Source of the DNA: Lysinibacillus piscis
GTDB taxonomy: Bacteria; Bacillota; Bacilli; Bacillales_A; Planococcaceae
Length of the DNA: 64,000 nucleotides
Direction of reading: 5' to 3'
Assembly: GCF_026012395.1 (NCBI RefSeq)
Contig: NZ_BRZA01000001.1
Span: forward strand, 744,001 to 808,000
The notes beneath the pieces are model-generated. The model was not told the DNA's origin. It saw nothing but the letters and a program-made list of their open reading frames with translations, and searched no databases. The position numbers and the translations under genes are program-made. Below are positions 26,459 to 34,712 of this stretch, one piece after another (position 1 is the first letter of the stretch; the number at the start of each line of letters is the position of its first letter).

Positions 26459-28842
26459 TATTTTGTCACTCCTTTCAGCTCAATATCTGGCAATTTAGCT
26501 ATATCACCTGTTTGTCCTTGCCCAAATGTTAATTCAAGTAATACTTCACCACGATCATTCAAATAATCTGTTACATGCTCAGTTAATGTTTCCTCTTTAT
26601 GCTCAAGTGGCTCAAATTGCTTTGTGACATTATTCCAAATAGCAAGCTTCATACGATATATATCTTTATTCGTAATCGTTAATTCATGTAGTTCTTGTAT
26701 AACACCTAGAAAATTTTCTGGCATTGTCATTGTGACATCAAATATACCATCTGATAAATTCCATTGATTCAGTTGTTCATCCATTGGGCTAGCAAATGTA
26801 TTAGTAGAGCGTGGTTCTACTGTATACGTAAAATTATTACGTTTCATTGTAAATGGACCTGTTAGCTCTACTTTGCTATCAAATGGTTGTACAAAATAAG
26901 AGATAGGTGCTATCGTCGCACTTGTTTCCAGTTCAACACCAGCCAATGCTTGTTCTGCCCATGCACTAATGATAGGTTTCTTATCTTCCTGTATCATCTG
27001 TAGCGCTAATGGCTCCATTTGTTCAAGCAAGTACTTATGAATATCCTCTTTTTTACTTGGATATTGATATATATAATTATTGAAATAAGGTGGGCTTTGC
27101 AAAATAGCTGTTTTGAGCTCCTTATCTACCTGTAAAGTAGCATTTGCCTCAATCGTACCAAGTCTCACCTTTTTTGTTCCTGTTTGGATAGTTACATCAT
27201 GTAATGCAAATGGGAAATTATTTTTAATAGTCCCTGTCAATTTTTCATCTTTTAATAGTAAATCGATATCCATTTTCCCACTATTTTCTACAGTTGTTTT
27301 TCCTGTAAAGGATGTCACAGACCAATAGCTTAAATCACGCATTATTAATGTAGAGCCCTCTGCATTTTCTTTGCTATAAGCAAATTCATGTGCATTATTC
27401 ATACCATTTGTAAGACCATTATTGCGATGTAAAGCCATTGCCGTTGTTTTTTTATCTGCATGAACGATAAAATCACCGCTACGATTCGTTAAAATCGATT
27501 CGACATAATAGCCTCTCAAGCTACTATCTTCATTAATTTTATAAATAGCGGCTTGCTGAACCTGTGGCTGAAGAATACGATCCTTAGCGCCTATGACGAA
27601 TAAAGCAATGGACATTACAATCGATAAAGCAGGGATAATCCACCAAGCATGTTCTCGTTTGTCTAGCTTTTTCAATACGATATAAAGAATTGGTCCAATC
27701 AATACAATATAAAGAATAATGACAGCTATGATATAACCGACTGACACTTCAAATGATGGAAATAATTCATTGATTGAACGCATATTATTTGCTATTTGAT
27801 TGATCATAGGTGGGCTATTCACTGCTTGTGCTGACACGTTTGACATACCTACGATTTTTGATGCTAACGCTGAGTAACCAGTCATTGATGCTAGTGGCTC
27901 ATCACCTAATGAGAAGGTTGTTTGCATGATTTTACCATTACCTACTGTTTTCATAGCCGTTAAAATCGTTTGGTCGTCTGTTAGAATGGGCACGCTGCCT
28001 GCATTTTGTGTAGCTACATATACTGTCATAGCTGCTGTAAATTGGTCACCAGATAATGTCGTTAAATGCTCTGCGGATACAGATGTTGTTTGCTGTGATA
28101 ATGTTAATGGTAAATACTCCTTAAAAATACCTGCTGTTGCATTAACTTGTTCACCACCACCAACAACTAATGTCCCCCCATCTTGTACCCATGCTAATAG
28201 TGCTTGCTGCTGCTTTTCTGATAAATCAGCAATAGACACCTCATCAACTATCACCATATTGGCCTGTGCAAAACCTTTGGCATCCTCAGGTAACATGTAG
28301 TCCTTTATTTGATTGAGATGAAAGACTGTCACCCCTCCACCATTAGACATTGCAGATATGTGAGAATATGCGGCTAAGCGATCACTTTTGTCTGTTAATG
28401 TATAAATAAAGGTCGTATTTGGATCCACATAGTTAGCTTGTAAATTTTTGGATCCTTTGTAGGCTATTTTTTTACCTTTTTCGATACCCCCTTCATAAAA
28501 AGCAAATGCATTCCCTTCCAAATAACCAGAATTTTCTAAACTATCTAAATAAAAATCAAATGTTTTTTCTTCTCCTGCTGCTATGGAAATCGGATAAACA
28601 GGTGCTGTTTCGATTAAATAGGAGCGACTCAAATTAATGACAATATCCCCAGTAAAATCGGCACCATTATTTTTGATTGTGACACGAAGTGGAGTAGCGA
28701 CACCTTCTTTTACTTTACCCATTAGTCCTATTTTCGCTTGAACTTCTAGTGTCGCTGCTGCACTTGCCTCCCCCATTGGCAATAACAAGCCAATGACAAA
28801 TGTTAATATGAGTATCAGTACACTTATCTTTGTCTTTTTCAA
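26458..28842 (-). CDS. Large exported membrane protein, first gene of the MoxR/vWA operon
   Basis: A 794-residue protein starting at TTG (28842) eight bases after GGGG. It has a signal sequence (about 5-28, ending ASAA). An extracellular beta-rich part and an amidotransferase-like fold follow (GGTLVVGGGEQVNA near 230). Two hydrophobic segments at about 370-392 and 400-420 are followed by a long second extracellular part. It is not recognised beyond similarity in layout to proteins found with MoxR/ABC sets in Bacillales. As first gene after the promoter it probably belongs to the same surface complex. Confidence 0.8.
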   Translation of the reverse strand: MKKTKISVLILILTFVIGLLLPMGEASAAATLEVQAKIGLMGKVKEGVATPLRVTIKNNGADFTGDIVINLSRSYLIETAPVYPISIAAGEEKTFDFYLDSLENSGYLEGNAFAFYEGGIEKGKKIAYKGSKNLQANYVDPNTTFIYTLTDKSDRLAAYSHISAMSNGGGVTVFHLNQIKDYMLPEDAKGFAQANMVIVDEVSIADLSEKQQQALLAWVQDGGTLVVGGGEQVNATAGIFKEYLPLTLSQQTTSVSAEHLTTLSGDQFTAAMTVYVATQNAGSVPILTDDQTILTAMKTVGNGKIMQTTFSLGDEPLASMTGYSALASKIVGMSNVSAQAVNSPPMINQIANNMRSINELFPSFEVSVGYIIAVIILYIVLIGPILYIVLKKLDKREHAWWIIPALSIVMSIALFVIGAKDRILQPQVQQAAIYKINEDSSLRGYYVESILTNRSGDFIVHADKKTTAMALHRNNGLTNGMNNAHEFAYSKENAEGSTLIMRDLSYWSVTSFTGKTTVENSGKMDIDLLLKDEKLTGTIKNNFPFALHDVTIQTGTKKVRLGTIEANATLQVDKELKTAILQSPPYFNNYIYQYPSKKEDIHKYLLEQMEPLALQMIQEDKKPIISAWAEQALAGVELETSATIAPISYFVQPFDSKVELTGPFTMKRNNFTYTVEPRSTNTFASPMDEQLNQWNLSDGIFDVTMTMPENFLGVIQELHELTITNKDIYRMKLAIWNNVTKQFEPLEHKEETLTEHVTDYLNDRGEVLLELTFGQGQTGDIAKLPDIELKGVTK

Positions 28843-28915
28843 AATTTCAACCCCTTTTTTCTATCATTTTACTAACTACCTAATAGTACGCTTTAATTTG
28901 CTTTTTGTTCCATTC

Positions 28916-28943
28916 AGTATATAATCATCCTCTCTTCCCTCAA
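28916..28943 (-). promoter_or_regulatory. Candidate promoter of the MoxR/vWA operon
   Basis: On the minus strand TTGAGG (28943-28938), a 16-base spacer and TATACT (28921-28916) lie about 75 bases before the TTG start of the first gene. This is a moderate match to sigma-A; no other promoter is evident in the operon, where genes overlap or lie within 13 bases. Confidence 0.5.
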
Positions 28944-28987
28944 ATAATATTGTCTTTATCAATTATGCCTCATTGCCATTGCATAAA

Positions 28988-29014
28988 AAATACCCCCGTT
29001 ATCTGGGAGTATTT
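28988..29014 (-). terminator. Terminator of ccpC
   Basis: AAATACCCCC and GGGAGTATTT form a ten-base stem with one mismatch, followed on the minus strand by TTTTTTATG. It separates ccpC from the MoxR/vWA operon. Confidence 0.75.
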
Positions 29015-29021
29015 GTACGTT

Positions 29022-29909
29022 TTATTTTGTATAATCAAACAAACAACTCGCATGCTCTTGTACTACTTTCACAAAGGCATCTACTTGACGTAATGCTAAC
29101 GAGGATTCATAACCAATTAGCCATGTATCACGTGTAATGCCGAATTCCTTTTCATTATTGGCTAGTGGAATTTTATTAATACCATCATGCTCATTCAACG
29201 TAATTGATGGTAAAATAGCGTAGCCGATACCATTCAATACCATTTGGCGACAAATTTCTATTTGGTCTACTACAATTTGTTTACCTGGATTGGATGTAAA
29301 ATGCTGCTGCCACCATTGTTGAATTTCCTGATAATAATTGGAATCACTTTTATATTGAATAAAGGGGCGTTCTGTTGTTAACACATCTTCAATTGTTTTT
29401 AGCTGCTTATCCACTAAATACAATGTATCTCGAAAAAGGTGAATTTTTTCTCCTTTCCAATCCACCTGTCCCCTTACGATACCAACATGTGCCTCTCCCT
29501 CATACAAGGCTTTAATAATCTCTGAGCTCCATCCTGTCATAAGGGATATTTTCGCTTCAGGGTACTGCGTGACAAAGTCTTTTAATACATTCGGTAGCCA
29601 GTTTTGTCCAACAATAGATGCACAGGCAACTTTTAATGTCCCATTCACTTTCGTTGTTAAAGATTGGATGGTTTCCACTACTTCTTCTTTTTTAAGTAAT
29701 GTTTCAATGGCATAGGCAATGACCATTTCACCTGCTGGCGTTGCCGTCAATCCTTTTTGAGAACGAATAAAAAGCTGTGTACCCCAATCCTTCTCAATCG
29801 TTTGTAAACGCTGTGATAAAGCTGGCTGTGATAAAAATAAACGCTCAGCCGCTTTTCTCATATTGCGCTCCTCTGATAATACCTTTAAAATTTCAGCTTC
29901 TGTTGCCAT
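29022..29909 (-). CDS. ccpC: LysR-type regulator CcpC
   Basis: A 295-residue LysR regulator strongly similar to B. subtilis CcpC, the citrate-responsive repressor of citrate synthase and aconitase genes. The N-terminal HTH reads NMRKAAERLFLSQPALSQRL. The effector domain keeps CcpC-like stretches such as SIVGQNWLPNVLK, SLMTGWSSEI and GIGYAILPSITL. The ATG at 29909 is preferred, about 12 bases after GGAG; an upstream GTG and a longer frame to 29978 are possible. It follows darB, the same order as ykuL-ykuM in B. subtilis. Confidence 0.88.
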   Translation of the reverse strand: MATEAEILKVLSEERNMRKAAERLFLSQPALSQRLQTIEKDWGTQLFIRSQKGLTATPAGEMVIAYAIETLLKKEEVVETIQSLTTKVNGTLKVACASIVGQNWLPNVLKDFVTQYPEAKISLMTGWSSEIIKALYEGEAHVGIVRGQVDWKGEKIHLFRDTLYLVDKQLKTIEDVLTTERPFIQYKSDSNYYQEIQQWWQQHFTSNPGKQIVVDQIEICRQMVLNGIGYAILPSITLNEHDGINKIPLANNEKEFGITRDTWLIGYESSLALRQVDAFVKVVQEHASCLFDYTK

Positions 29910-29977
29910 CTGCTCTAACACTCCTCTATATACAAAGAAGGGCTCAAATGAAATAACTTTGAGTCCTTCTGCAAGCA

Positions 29978-30418
29978 TTATTCTTTTTGATAAATATATT
30001 TTTTTAATTGTTTCAAAATCACACGTCTTGTTAAAATTCCTGCAAATGTACCTTCTTCATCCACAATACATAAAAAGGCATGGTTAATCACTAAATCTAA
30101 GGCTTTTTGAAAGGTATCTGTTAAATTTAACACTGCTATGTCTTGGTCCATAATTGTATCTACTTTAATTTCCGCTAACTTTTCATATTCGATATGTTCA
30201 AGTCCAAGGATGGATTCTGTAATCATTTTCATACTAAGTAAGCCTTGTAAACGATATTTCAAATCTAACACAGGTATCGATGAATATCCTGTACGTGTTA
30301 ATACAAGAAGTGCATGTTCTGCACTATTCCCCATTTGCACATGCGCCACTTTCTCAGAGGAAATGATAAACTCTTGAATAGGCATTGCTAATAAATCTTT
30401 TGTATTCGTTGAAATCAT
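29978..30418 (-). CDS. darB: c-di-AMP-binding CBS protein DarB (YkuL/CbpB)
   Basis: A 146-residue cytoplasmic protein consisting of two CBS domains, closely similar to B. subtilis DarB: EKVAHVQMGNSAEHALLVL..GYSSIPVLD in the first and FAGILTRRVILKQL in the second. DarB binds c-di-AMP and, when unbound, stimulates the Rel enzyme and pyruvate carboxylase in B. subtilis. The ATG at 30418 is nine bases after GGGAG, giving the family length; the ATG two codons earlier is too close to the ribosome site. It is followed by ccpC at 69 bases. Confidence 0.93.
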   Translation of the reverse strand: MISTNTKDLLAMPIQEFIISSEKVAHVQMGNSAEHALLVLTRTGYSSIPVLDLKYRLQGLLSMKMITESILGLEHIEYEKLAEIKVDTIMDQDIAVLNLTDTFQKALDLVINHAFLCIVDEEGTFAGILTRRVILKQLKKYIYQKE

Positions 30419-30537
30419 AAACATATTCTCCCTTTCTGTCCTTTTCTGCAGAACAGGATGCTTCCCTTTTATCATATCATATTTTTTCCTTTTAGGGCAC
30501 GGCAAGGCACAGGGGAGTTTTGCAACAACATAAAGAA

Positions 30538-30569
30538 AGCACCAAACCTGTCACAACAAGTTTGATGCT
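30538..30569 (-). terminator. Terminator after the small membrane protein gene
   Basis: On the minus strand AGCATCAAAC pairs with GTTTGGTGCT (one G-U pair), followed by TTCTTT. It lies just downstream of the 30579-30818 gene and separates it from darB. Confidence 0.7.
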
Positions 30570-30578
30570 AATCATCTT

Positions 30579-30818
30579 CTAATAGCCCGTCTTGCTCCAA
30601 TAATAAAAAATAACAATCCCTAAAAACAATAAAAATAACGCATATGCCCATATAATTGGATTTAGCATTGTTGGAGATTCTTCAATGGCATCAGCGATTG
30701 GTGTATCTTTTTCTGATTCACGCTTAGATGTCATTTTGGCAATTCTCAAAGTAGAGATAAATGAAATCACTAAAATTAAAAGCATCGTAATAATAGCTGG
30801 TATGAACCACATGCCCAT
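30579..30818 (-). CDS. Small two-helix membrane protein
   Basis: A 79-residue protein of unknown family with two hydrophobic segments (about 3-24 and 53-74), separated by a charged, probably cytoplasmic loop rich in K, E and D. The ATG at 30818 is chosen because GGAAGGAG lies nine bases upstream; an earlier in-frame ATG at 30860 lacks such a signal. It lies 64 bases after fadH and may be co-transcribed with it. Confidence 0.7.
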   Translation of the reverse strand: MGMWFIPAIITMLLILVISFISTLRIAKMTSKRESEKDTPIADAIEESPTMLNPIIWAYALFLLFLGIVIFYYWSKTGY

Positions 30819-30882
30819 CGGTAAAACTCCTTCCTTTACCTTGTAGTATGTGTCATCCAAGCTCGTTATTATACAATACTAA

Positions 30883-31650
30883 TTAAAATGGATATTGATT
30901 TAACCATTGTCCACCATCTAGTGTGACACACTCACCATTCATATAGCCTGCCTTATCTGACATCATAAATGTCGCTAAATCTGCTATTTCCTCTGGTGTC
31001 CCTAAACGGCCTAATGGCACAGAATTGAGTGTACGTGTCGCTGCTGCCTCAGATTCCCATAGTTTATCCGCACCGCCTGTACGTTCAATTGGTCCAGGGG
31101 CAATAGCATTCACACGAATTCCATATTGTTTTCCCCACTCAACAGCTAATGTTCTCGTTAATGATAGCACACCTGCTTTCGCCGCTGCTGAATGAATAAC
31201 ACCTGCGCCTGCGTTCCAAGCATAGGTCGCTACCATATTGACAATAGAGCCCTTCACCTTATTTTCAATCCAATATTTTCCTACTGCACTTGAACAGTAG
31301 AAAGTTCCATTCAATACAATATCAATAACAGCCTTCCACCCATTTGGCGATAGCTCTTCTGCACGTACAAGGAAGTTACCTGCTGCATTATTCACAAGAC
31401 CATCTACTTGCCCAAATTTTTCTACAGCAAAAGCTACCATGGCTTCTGCTTGCTCTGGTACACGCACATCCATTTGGAATGTTTCAATCGTCTGACCAAC
31501 AGCCGAAATAAATGTTTTTGCCTCTGTTAATCGTTCCTCATTACGTCCTGTAATAACTACATTGGCTCCCTCTGCAACAAATTGCTTCGCCATATACAGT
31601 CCCATCCCACTAGAACCACCTGTAACAATAATCGTTTTCCCCTTCAACAT
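30883..31650 (-). CDS. fadH: 2,4-dienoyl-CoA reductase FadH (short-chain dehydrogenase)
   Basis: A 255-residue NADP-dependent short-chain dehydrogenase very close to B. subtilis FadH (YkuF), which reduces 2,4-dienoyl-CoA during breakdown of unsaturated fatty acids. It has the cofactor motif TGGSSGMG at residues 11-18, NNAAGNF near 88, and LNGTFYCS. The usual catalytic tyrosine position (YxxxK) is read as SAAAKAG, as in the FadH/DECR group. RBS GAGGGGGA precedes the ATG. Upstream is a palindrome resembling the FadR operator. Confidence 0.92.
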   Translation of the reverse strand: MLKGKTIIVTGGSSGMGLYMAKQFVAEGANVVITGRNEERLTEAKTFISAVGQTIETFQMDVRVPEQAEAMVAFAVEKFGQVDGLVNNAAGNFLVRAEELSPNGWKAVIDIVLNGTFYCSSAVGKYWIENKVKGSIVNMVATYAWNAGAGVIHSAAAKAGVLSLTRTLAVEWGKQYGIRVNAIAPGPIERTGGADKLWESEAAATRTLNSVPLGRLGTPEEIADLATFMMSDKAGYMNGECVTLDGGQWLNQYPF

Positions 31651-31671
31651 CTCATTTCCCCCTCATCAAAA

Positions 31672-31719
31672 TGAATGAACATTCACTTTTATCATACTAT
31701 ATTATTGGGGAGCTGTCAT
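31672..31719 (-). promoter_or_regulatory. fadH promoter with FadR-like operator
   Basis: On the minus strand ATGACA (31719-31714), 17 bases and TATGAT (31696-31691) form a good promoter. The palindrome TGAATGTTCATTCA (31685-31672) covers the transcription start. It resembles the B. subtilis FadR site (TGAATGA and TCATTCA half-sites) but with a shorter centre. A further TGAATGAAT half-site lies upstream near 31730. Repression relieved by long-chain acyl-CoA is inferred. Confidence 0.6.
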
Positions 31720-31850
31720 AATATTCATTCAAAATAAGCGATTTTTATAGCAAAGATGATACTAATAACGGAAAAGCATTAATTAGCCAAGCAAGGGGTT
31801 GATTTCCGTTTCGTCAGCGTCCTTTGCTGCTGACGTTTCACTTTCGCGCA

Positions 31851-31991
31851 GAAAAAGATATGTTGCTGTCGCTACGTTTCACTCACGCTTTCGCACAGAA
31901 AAAGATATGTTGCTGTCGCTACGTTGCACTCACGCTTTCGCACAGAAAAAGATATGTTGCTGTCGCTACGTTTCACTCACGCTTTCGCACA
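31851..31991. repeat. Three-copy 47-bp tandem repeat
   Basis: Three near-identical 47-base units begin GAAAAAGATATGTTGCTGTC at 31851, 31898 and 31945, with a diverged partial unit before and the start of another after. Only one or two positions differ between units, so the array is recent or kept uniform. 47 is not a multiple of three, so the open frames crossing it are chance. It fills the gap between fadH and the next block of genes. Confidence 0.85.
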
Positions 31992-31994
31992 GAA

Positions 31995-32100
31995 CAGAGT
32001 TTCCAGGGGGCGTCCGATGAGCCGCTTCACTCACTGCGTTCGCTCCAGGGTCTCATCTGTGACGTTCATCCCCTAGGAGTGACCTGGCTCCACTCCAATC
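31995..32100. repeat. GC-rich intergenic palindromic element
   Basis: Directly after the tandem array comes a GC-richer stretch with nested complementary parts: CCAGG near 32013 with CCTGG near 32083, GATGAG with CTCATC, and GGGGGCGTC with GTGACG. It ends in a CCCCTAGGAGTGACCTGG stretch. Its composition is unlike its neighbours. It resembles dispersed intergenic repeats I know from Bacillaceae genomes, but I cannot confirm copies outside this window. Confidence 0.5.
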
Positions 32101-32417
32101 AACCATACTGCTAAAGTGGGTTTCTTTACTTTCTTCTCCTAATGGATAGAAGTGAGCTAAATAACGTATCTTTCCACTACTTCGACAAAGAATATTGAAT
32201 GATTTTTCTATTTAAAATGTGTAAAAATAGCCCCTATGACAACCATAAATAGAAGGCTACTTAATTCCTATGGGATAGCAAGTCATATGAGACCTTGAAG
32301 TAGTCACAAAGGCGTTGCCACAGGACGTGACACTCTTAGCCTTTATTTCTTTATTAAGGAGATGGCACGGAAATCCTTTCACAAAAATACTATTGAAATT
32401 TTTGTTTTCAATAATAT
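32101..32417. other. Intergenic stretch without a supported gene
   Basis: I see no credible gene here. A 60-codon minus-strand frame (32257-32439) runs into the terminator and has no ribosome site. The part at 32296-32330 contains GTCAC and GTGAC arms around a GGCGTTGCCACAGGAC stretch, which looks like another repeat remnant. Confidence 0.4.
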
Positions 32418-32457
32418 AAAATGCCCAAACGCTGTTCAATCAACATTTGGACATTTT
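32418..32457 (-). terminator. Terminator of the GGDEF-EAL gene
   Basis: On the minus strand AAAATGTCCAAATG pairs with CGTTTGGGCATTTT through two G-U pairs. It lies nine bases after the stop codon. Confidence 0.8.
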
Positions 32458-32466
32458 ACATTTGAG

Positions 32467-34479
32467 TTAGTTTAAAAAATATTGTTCAACAATTGTGTCG
32501 ACAGGTAATGGTTTATTGTATAAATAACCCTGACCTTTTTGACATTGATAACGTTTCAAAAAGTCGGCTTGTGATAAATCTTCTATTCCTTCTGCCACTA
32601 CTTCCAGCCCTAGATTATGGGACATTGAAATAATAGCTTTAATAATAGCCTCATTTTTATCATCTTTTTCAATATCCGCAATAAACGATTGGTCGATTTT
32701 AATAATATCGATTGGATAGCGCTTCAAATAACTTAGCGAGGAGTAGCCTGTACCAAAATCATCTACAGAAACATACACACCTAATTGCTTTAATTCGGAT
32801 AGGATGGAGATTGTTTCATGCACATTTGTCATGGAGCTTTCAGTGATTTCTACCTCTAATAAGCCTGGTAAAACATTGTATTTTTCTAAGGATGCTTTTA
32901 TTTTATTGGCAAAATCCTCTTTTCTAAATTGGGTTGGAGATATGTTGACGGCAATTCGTACAGGACGATAGCCTTTCATACGCCATTCTTGCTGATAACG
33001 ACAGACTTCATCAATAATCCAATCACCAATTTCCACAATTAAGCCTGATGCCTCCGCAATTGGGATAAATTGTGCTGGTGTCACAAAACCAAACTTACGA
33101 TTATTCCAACGTAATAAAGCCTCAAAGCTATCAATTCGATTATTTGTTAAATCCATCTGTGGCTGTAAGTGAATGCTTAATTCATTAAATTCAATTGCTC
33201 GTCGCAAATGTGCCTCCATTAATGCTTCATTTGGAAAAGCATGCCTCATTTCCTCACGATAATAGCGATGATGTGAACGGCCATGCTCTTTTACTGTAAA
33301 TAAAGCTTGGTCTGCTTTTCGTACAAGTGTCTCTAAATCATAGCCATCTGTTGGACTATTCGCAATACCAATCGATACACTAATAAAATATTCTTGTCCA
33401 TCAATCATAAATGGCTCTTTCAGCATATCAAAAATAGCCGTTACGACGTCATCAATCATCTCTACATCTTCATTTTTGACCAATAAAATAAATTCATCAC
33501 TATTATAACGATAAGCAGAACAGTGAGCACAGCAAAGTTTACGAAGTCTTTGACCAAACATTCGCATCAGTTCATCACCCCTGCTTTCGCCAAGAGATTC
33601 ATTGAATTTTTTAAAACGGTCAATGTCGATTAACACAAGTGAGGTTTGTTTACTGTGAGATGTTTTTTGCGTTGTATAAAGCTGCCAATGTTCTTTAAAA
33701 GCTTTACGATTCCATAGACCTGTTACTTCATCCACTAATGCCAATGAATAGGACATGTCTGAATCATTACCAAAGGCATTTGCCTCTTTGATGAACAAAT
33801 GGATACCAACAATCACATTTTGAAAATAAGTAGGCTGTGCTTTTAAATAAAAGGGATCTGCGCTTAATAATTGATGCTTAAATAAACAATTTTGCATACC
33901 AAATGCCATGCCTTCAATTGTTTTATCGAATACTAGCCTGAATTCATTAAGGTAATCTTCTTCAATCAATGAAAAAATATCTAGCCCTATTAGGCATTGC
34001 TGTTCCTTTGCTAATAATGCTGTAGCTGTATGATTTTGATAAATAATTTTTCCTTGCAAATCAATCGTTAACACAGGGGTTACATGTTGCTCGACAAATT
34101 GTAAAAGCGGTGTAACTTCTTGCTGTTTTTCACGTAAAATAATCGCAATCATTGATTGTTCTAAGTGTTGTATAGAAACCGCAAATATTTTCTCCTGCGG
34201 TGCAGCCCTCATTACCATGTATTGTTCTACAGTCATTATCTCTTGTTGTAACATGCTTACTAATTGTTGCCAACATGGCTCAGTAAAAAACTGCTCTGCT
34301 GACAGGGCTTGTACATCATGCAACTCAATTAACAGTGGTAGCTTATCATTAAAATCCATAACCTCAAATGCTTGAGTATTTACTTTTTTTAAAAGCACTA
34401 CACCATCAAATGGATTCAATCGCACTAAATGATTGAAATCTGTTAATTGTGTCACATCTTGTTCATATTTTTTCATCAT
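32467..34479 (-). CDS. PAS-GGDEF-EAL protein, probable c-di-GMP phosphodiesterase
   Basis: A 670-residue protein with a PAS domain at about 125-235, a GGDEF domain at about 245-405 and an EAL domain at about 415-665. The cyclase signature is degraded to NSDEF (326-330), so it probably cannot make c-di-GMP. The EAL domain keeps EALLRW (453-458) and VDDFGTGYSSLSYLKRYPID, expected for an active phosphodiesterase. No membrane segment is visible. The gene stands alone. It probably lowers c-di-GMP, with the PAS domain as sensor; GTP binding by the degenerate GGDEF as an activator is a known pattern in such proteins. Confidence 0.9.
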   Translation of the reverse strand: MMKKYEQDVTQLTDFNHLVRLNPFDGVVLLKKVNTQAFEVMDFNDKLPLLIELHDVQALSAEQFFTEPCWQQLVSMLQQEIMTVEQYMVMRAAPQEKIFAVSIQHLEQSMIAIILREKQQEVTPLLQFVEQHVTPVLTIDLQGKIIYQNHTATALLAKEQQCLIGLDIFSLIEEDYLNEFRLVFDKTIEGMAFGMQNCLFKHQLLSADPFYLKAQPTYFQNVIVGIHLFIKEANAFGNDSDMSYSLALVDEVTGLWNRKAFKEHWQLYTTQKTSHSKQTSLVLIDIDRFKKFNESLGESRGDELMRMFGQRLRKLCCAHCSAYRYNSDEFILLVKNEDVEMIDDVVTAIFDMLKEPFMIDGQEYFISVSIGIANSPTDGYDLETLVRKADQALFTVKEHGRSHHRYYREEMRHAFPNEALMEAHLRRAIEFNELSIHLQPQMDLTNNRIDSFEALLRWNNRKFGFVTPAQFIPIAEASGLIVEIGDWIIDEVCRYQQEWRMKGYRPVRIAVNISPTQFRKEDFANKIKASLEKYNVLPGLLEVEITESSMTNVHETISILSELKQLGVYVSVDDFGTGYSSLSYLKRYPIDIIKIDQSFIADIEKDDKNEAIIKAIISMSHNLGLEVVAEGIEDLSQADFLKRYQCQKGQGYLYNKPLPVDTIVEQYFLN

Positions 34480-34577
34480 AATAGGCGAGGAGACTCCTTC
34501 CTCTAAGCAAACGCATAGAGAGGGGAGGAATCGCCTTCTCTCCTTCCAAATTTAAACTTTACTTTATTTTGCGTAGT

Positions 34578-34680
34578 GTGCGTGAAAAAATCACGCACTG
34601 CTCGCCAGCGTCACTATCCCTATGTTACTGTTAAAAGGCTTGTGCTGTCTTAGCAAAAACATTAGCTAAGTGATAGGGAT
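34578..34680 (-). other. Structured gap downstream of ppk
   Basis: Three inverted repeats lie between ppk and the GGDEF-EAL gene: GTGCGTGA/TCACGCAC (34578-34598, five-base loop), CTTAGC/GCTAAG (34649-34670), and ATCCCTAT with ATAGGGAT (34615-34622, 34673-34680) enclosing it. No good T-tract follows on the minus strand, so the terminator of ppk is not clear. Confidence 0.4.
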
Positions 34681-34712
34681 TAATTCTATATTTCACTAAA
34701 TAACGTGCCATT

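Noticed and set aside
31799-32114. Two plus-strand frames of 73 and 96 codons with repeated sequence
   Set aside because: They only read the 47-bp tandem repeat in different frames; there is no ribosome site, and the unit length is not a multiple of three.
32257-32439. 60-codon minus-strand frame
   Set aside because: It starts inside the terminator of the GGDEF-EAL gene and shows no protein-like pattern or ribosome site.
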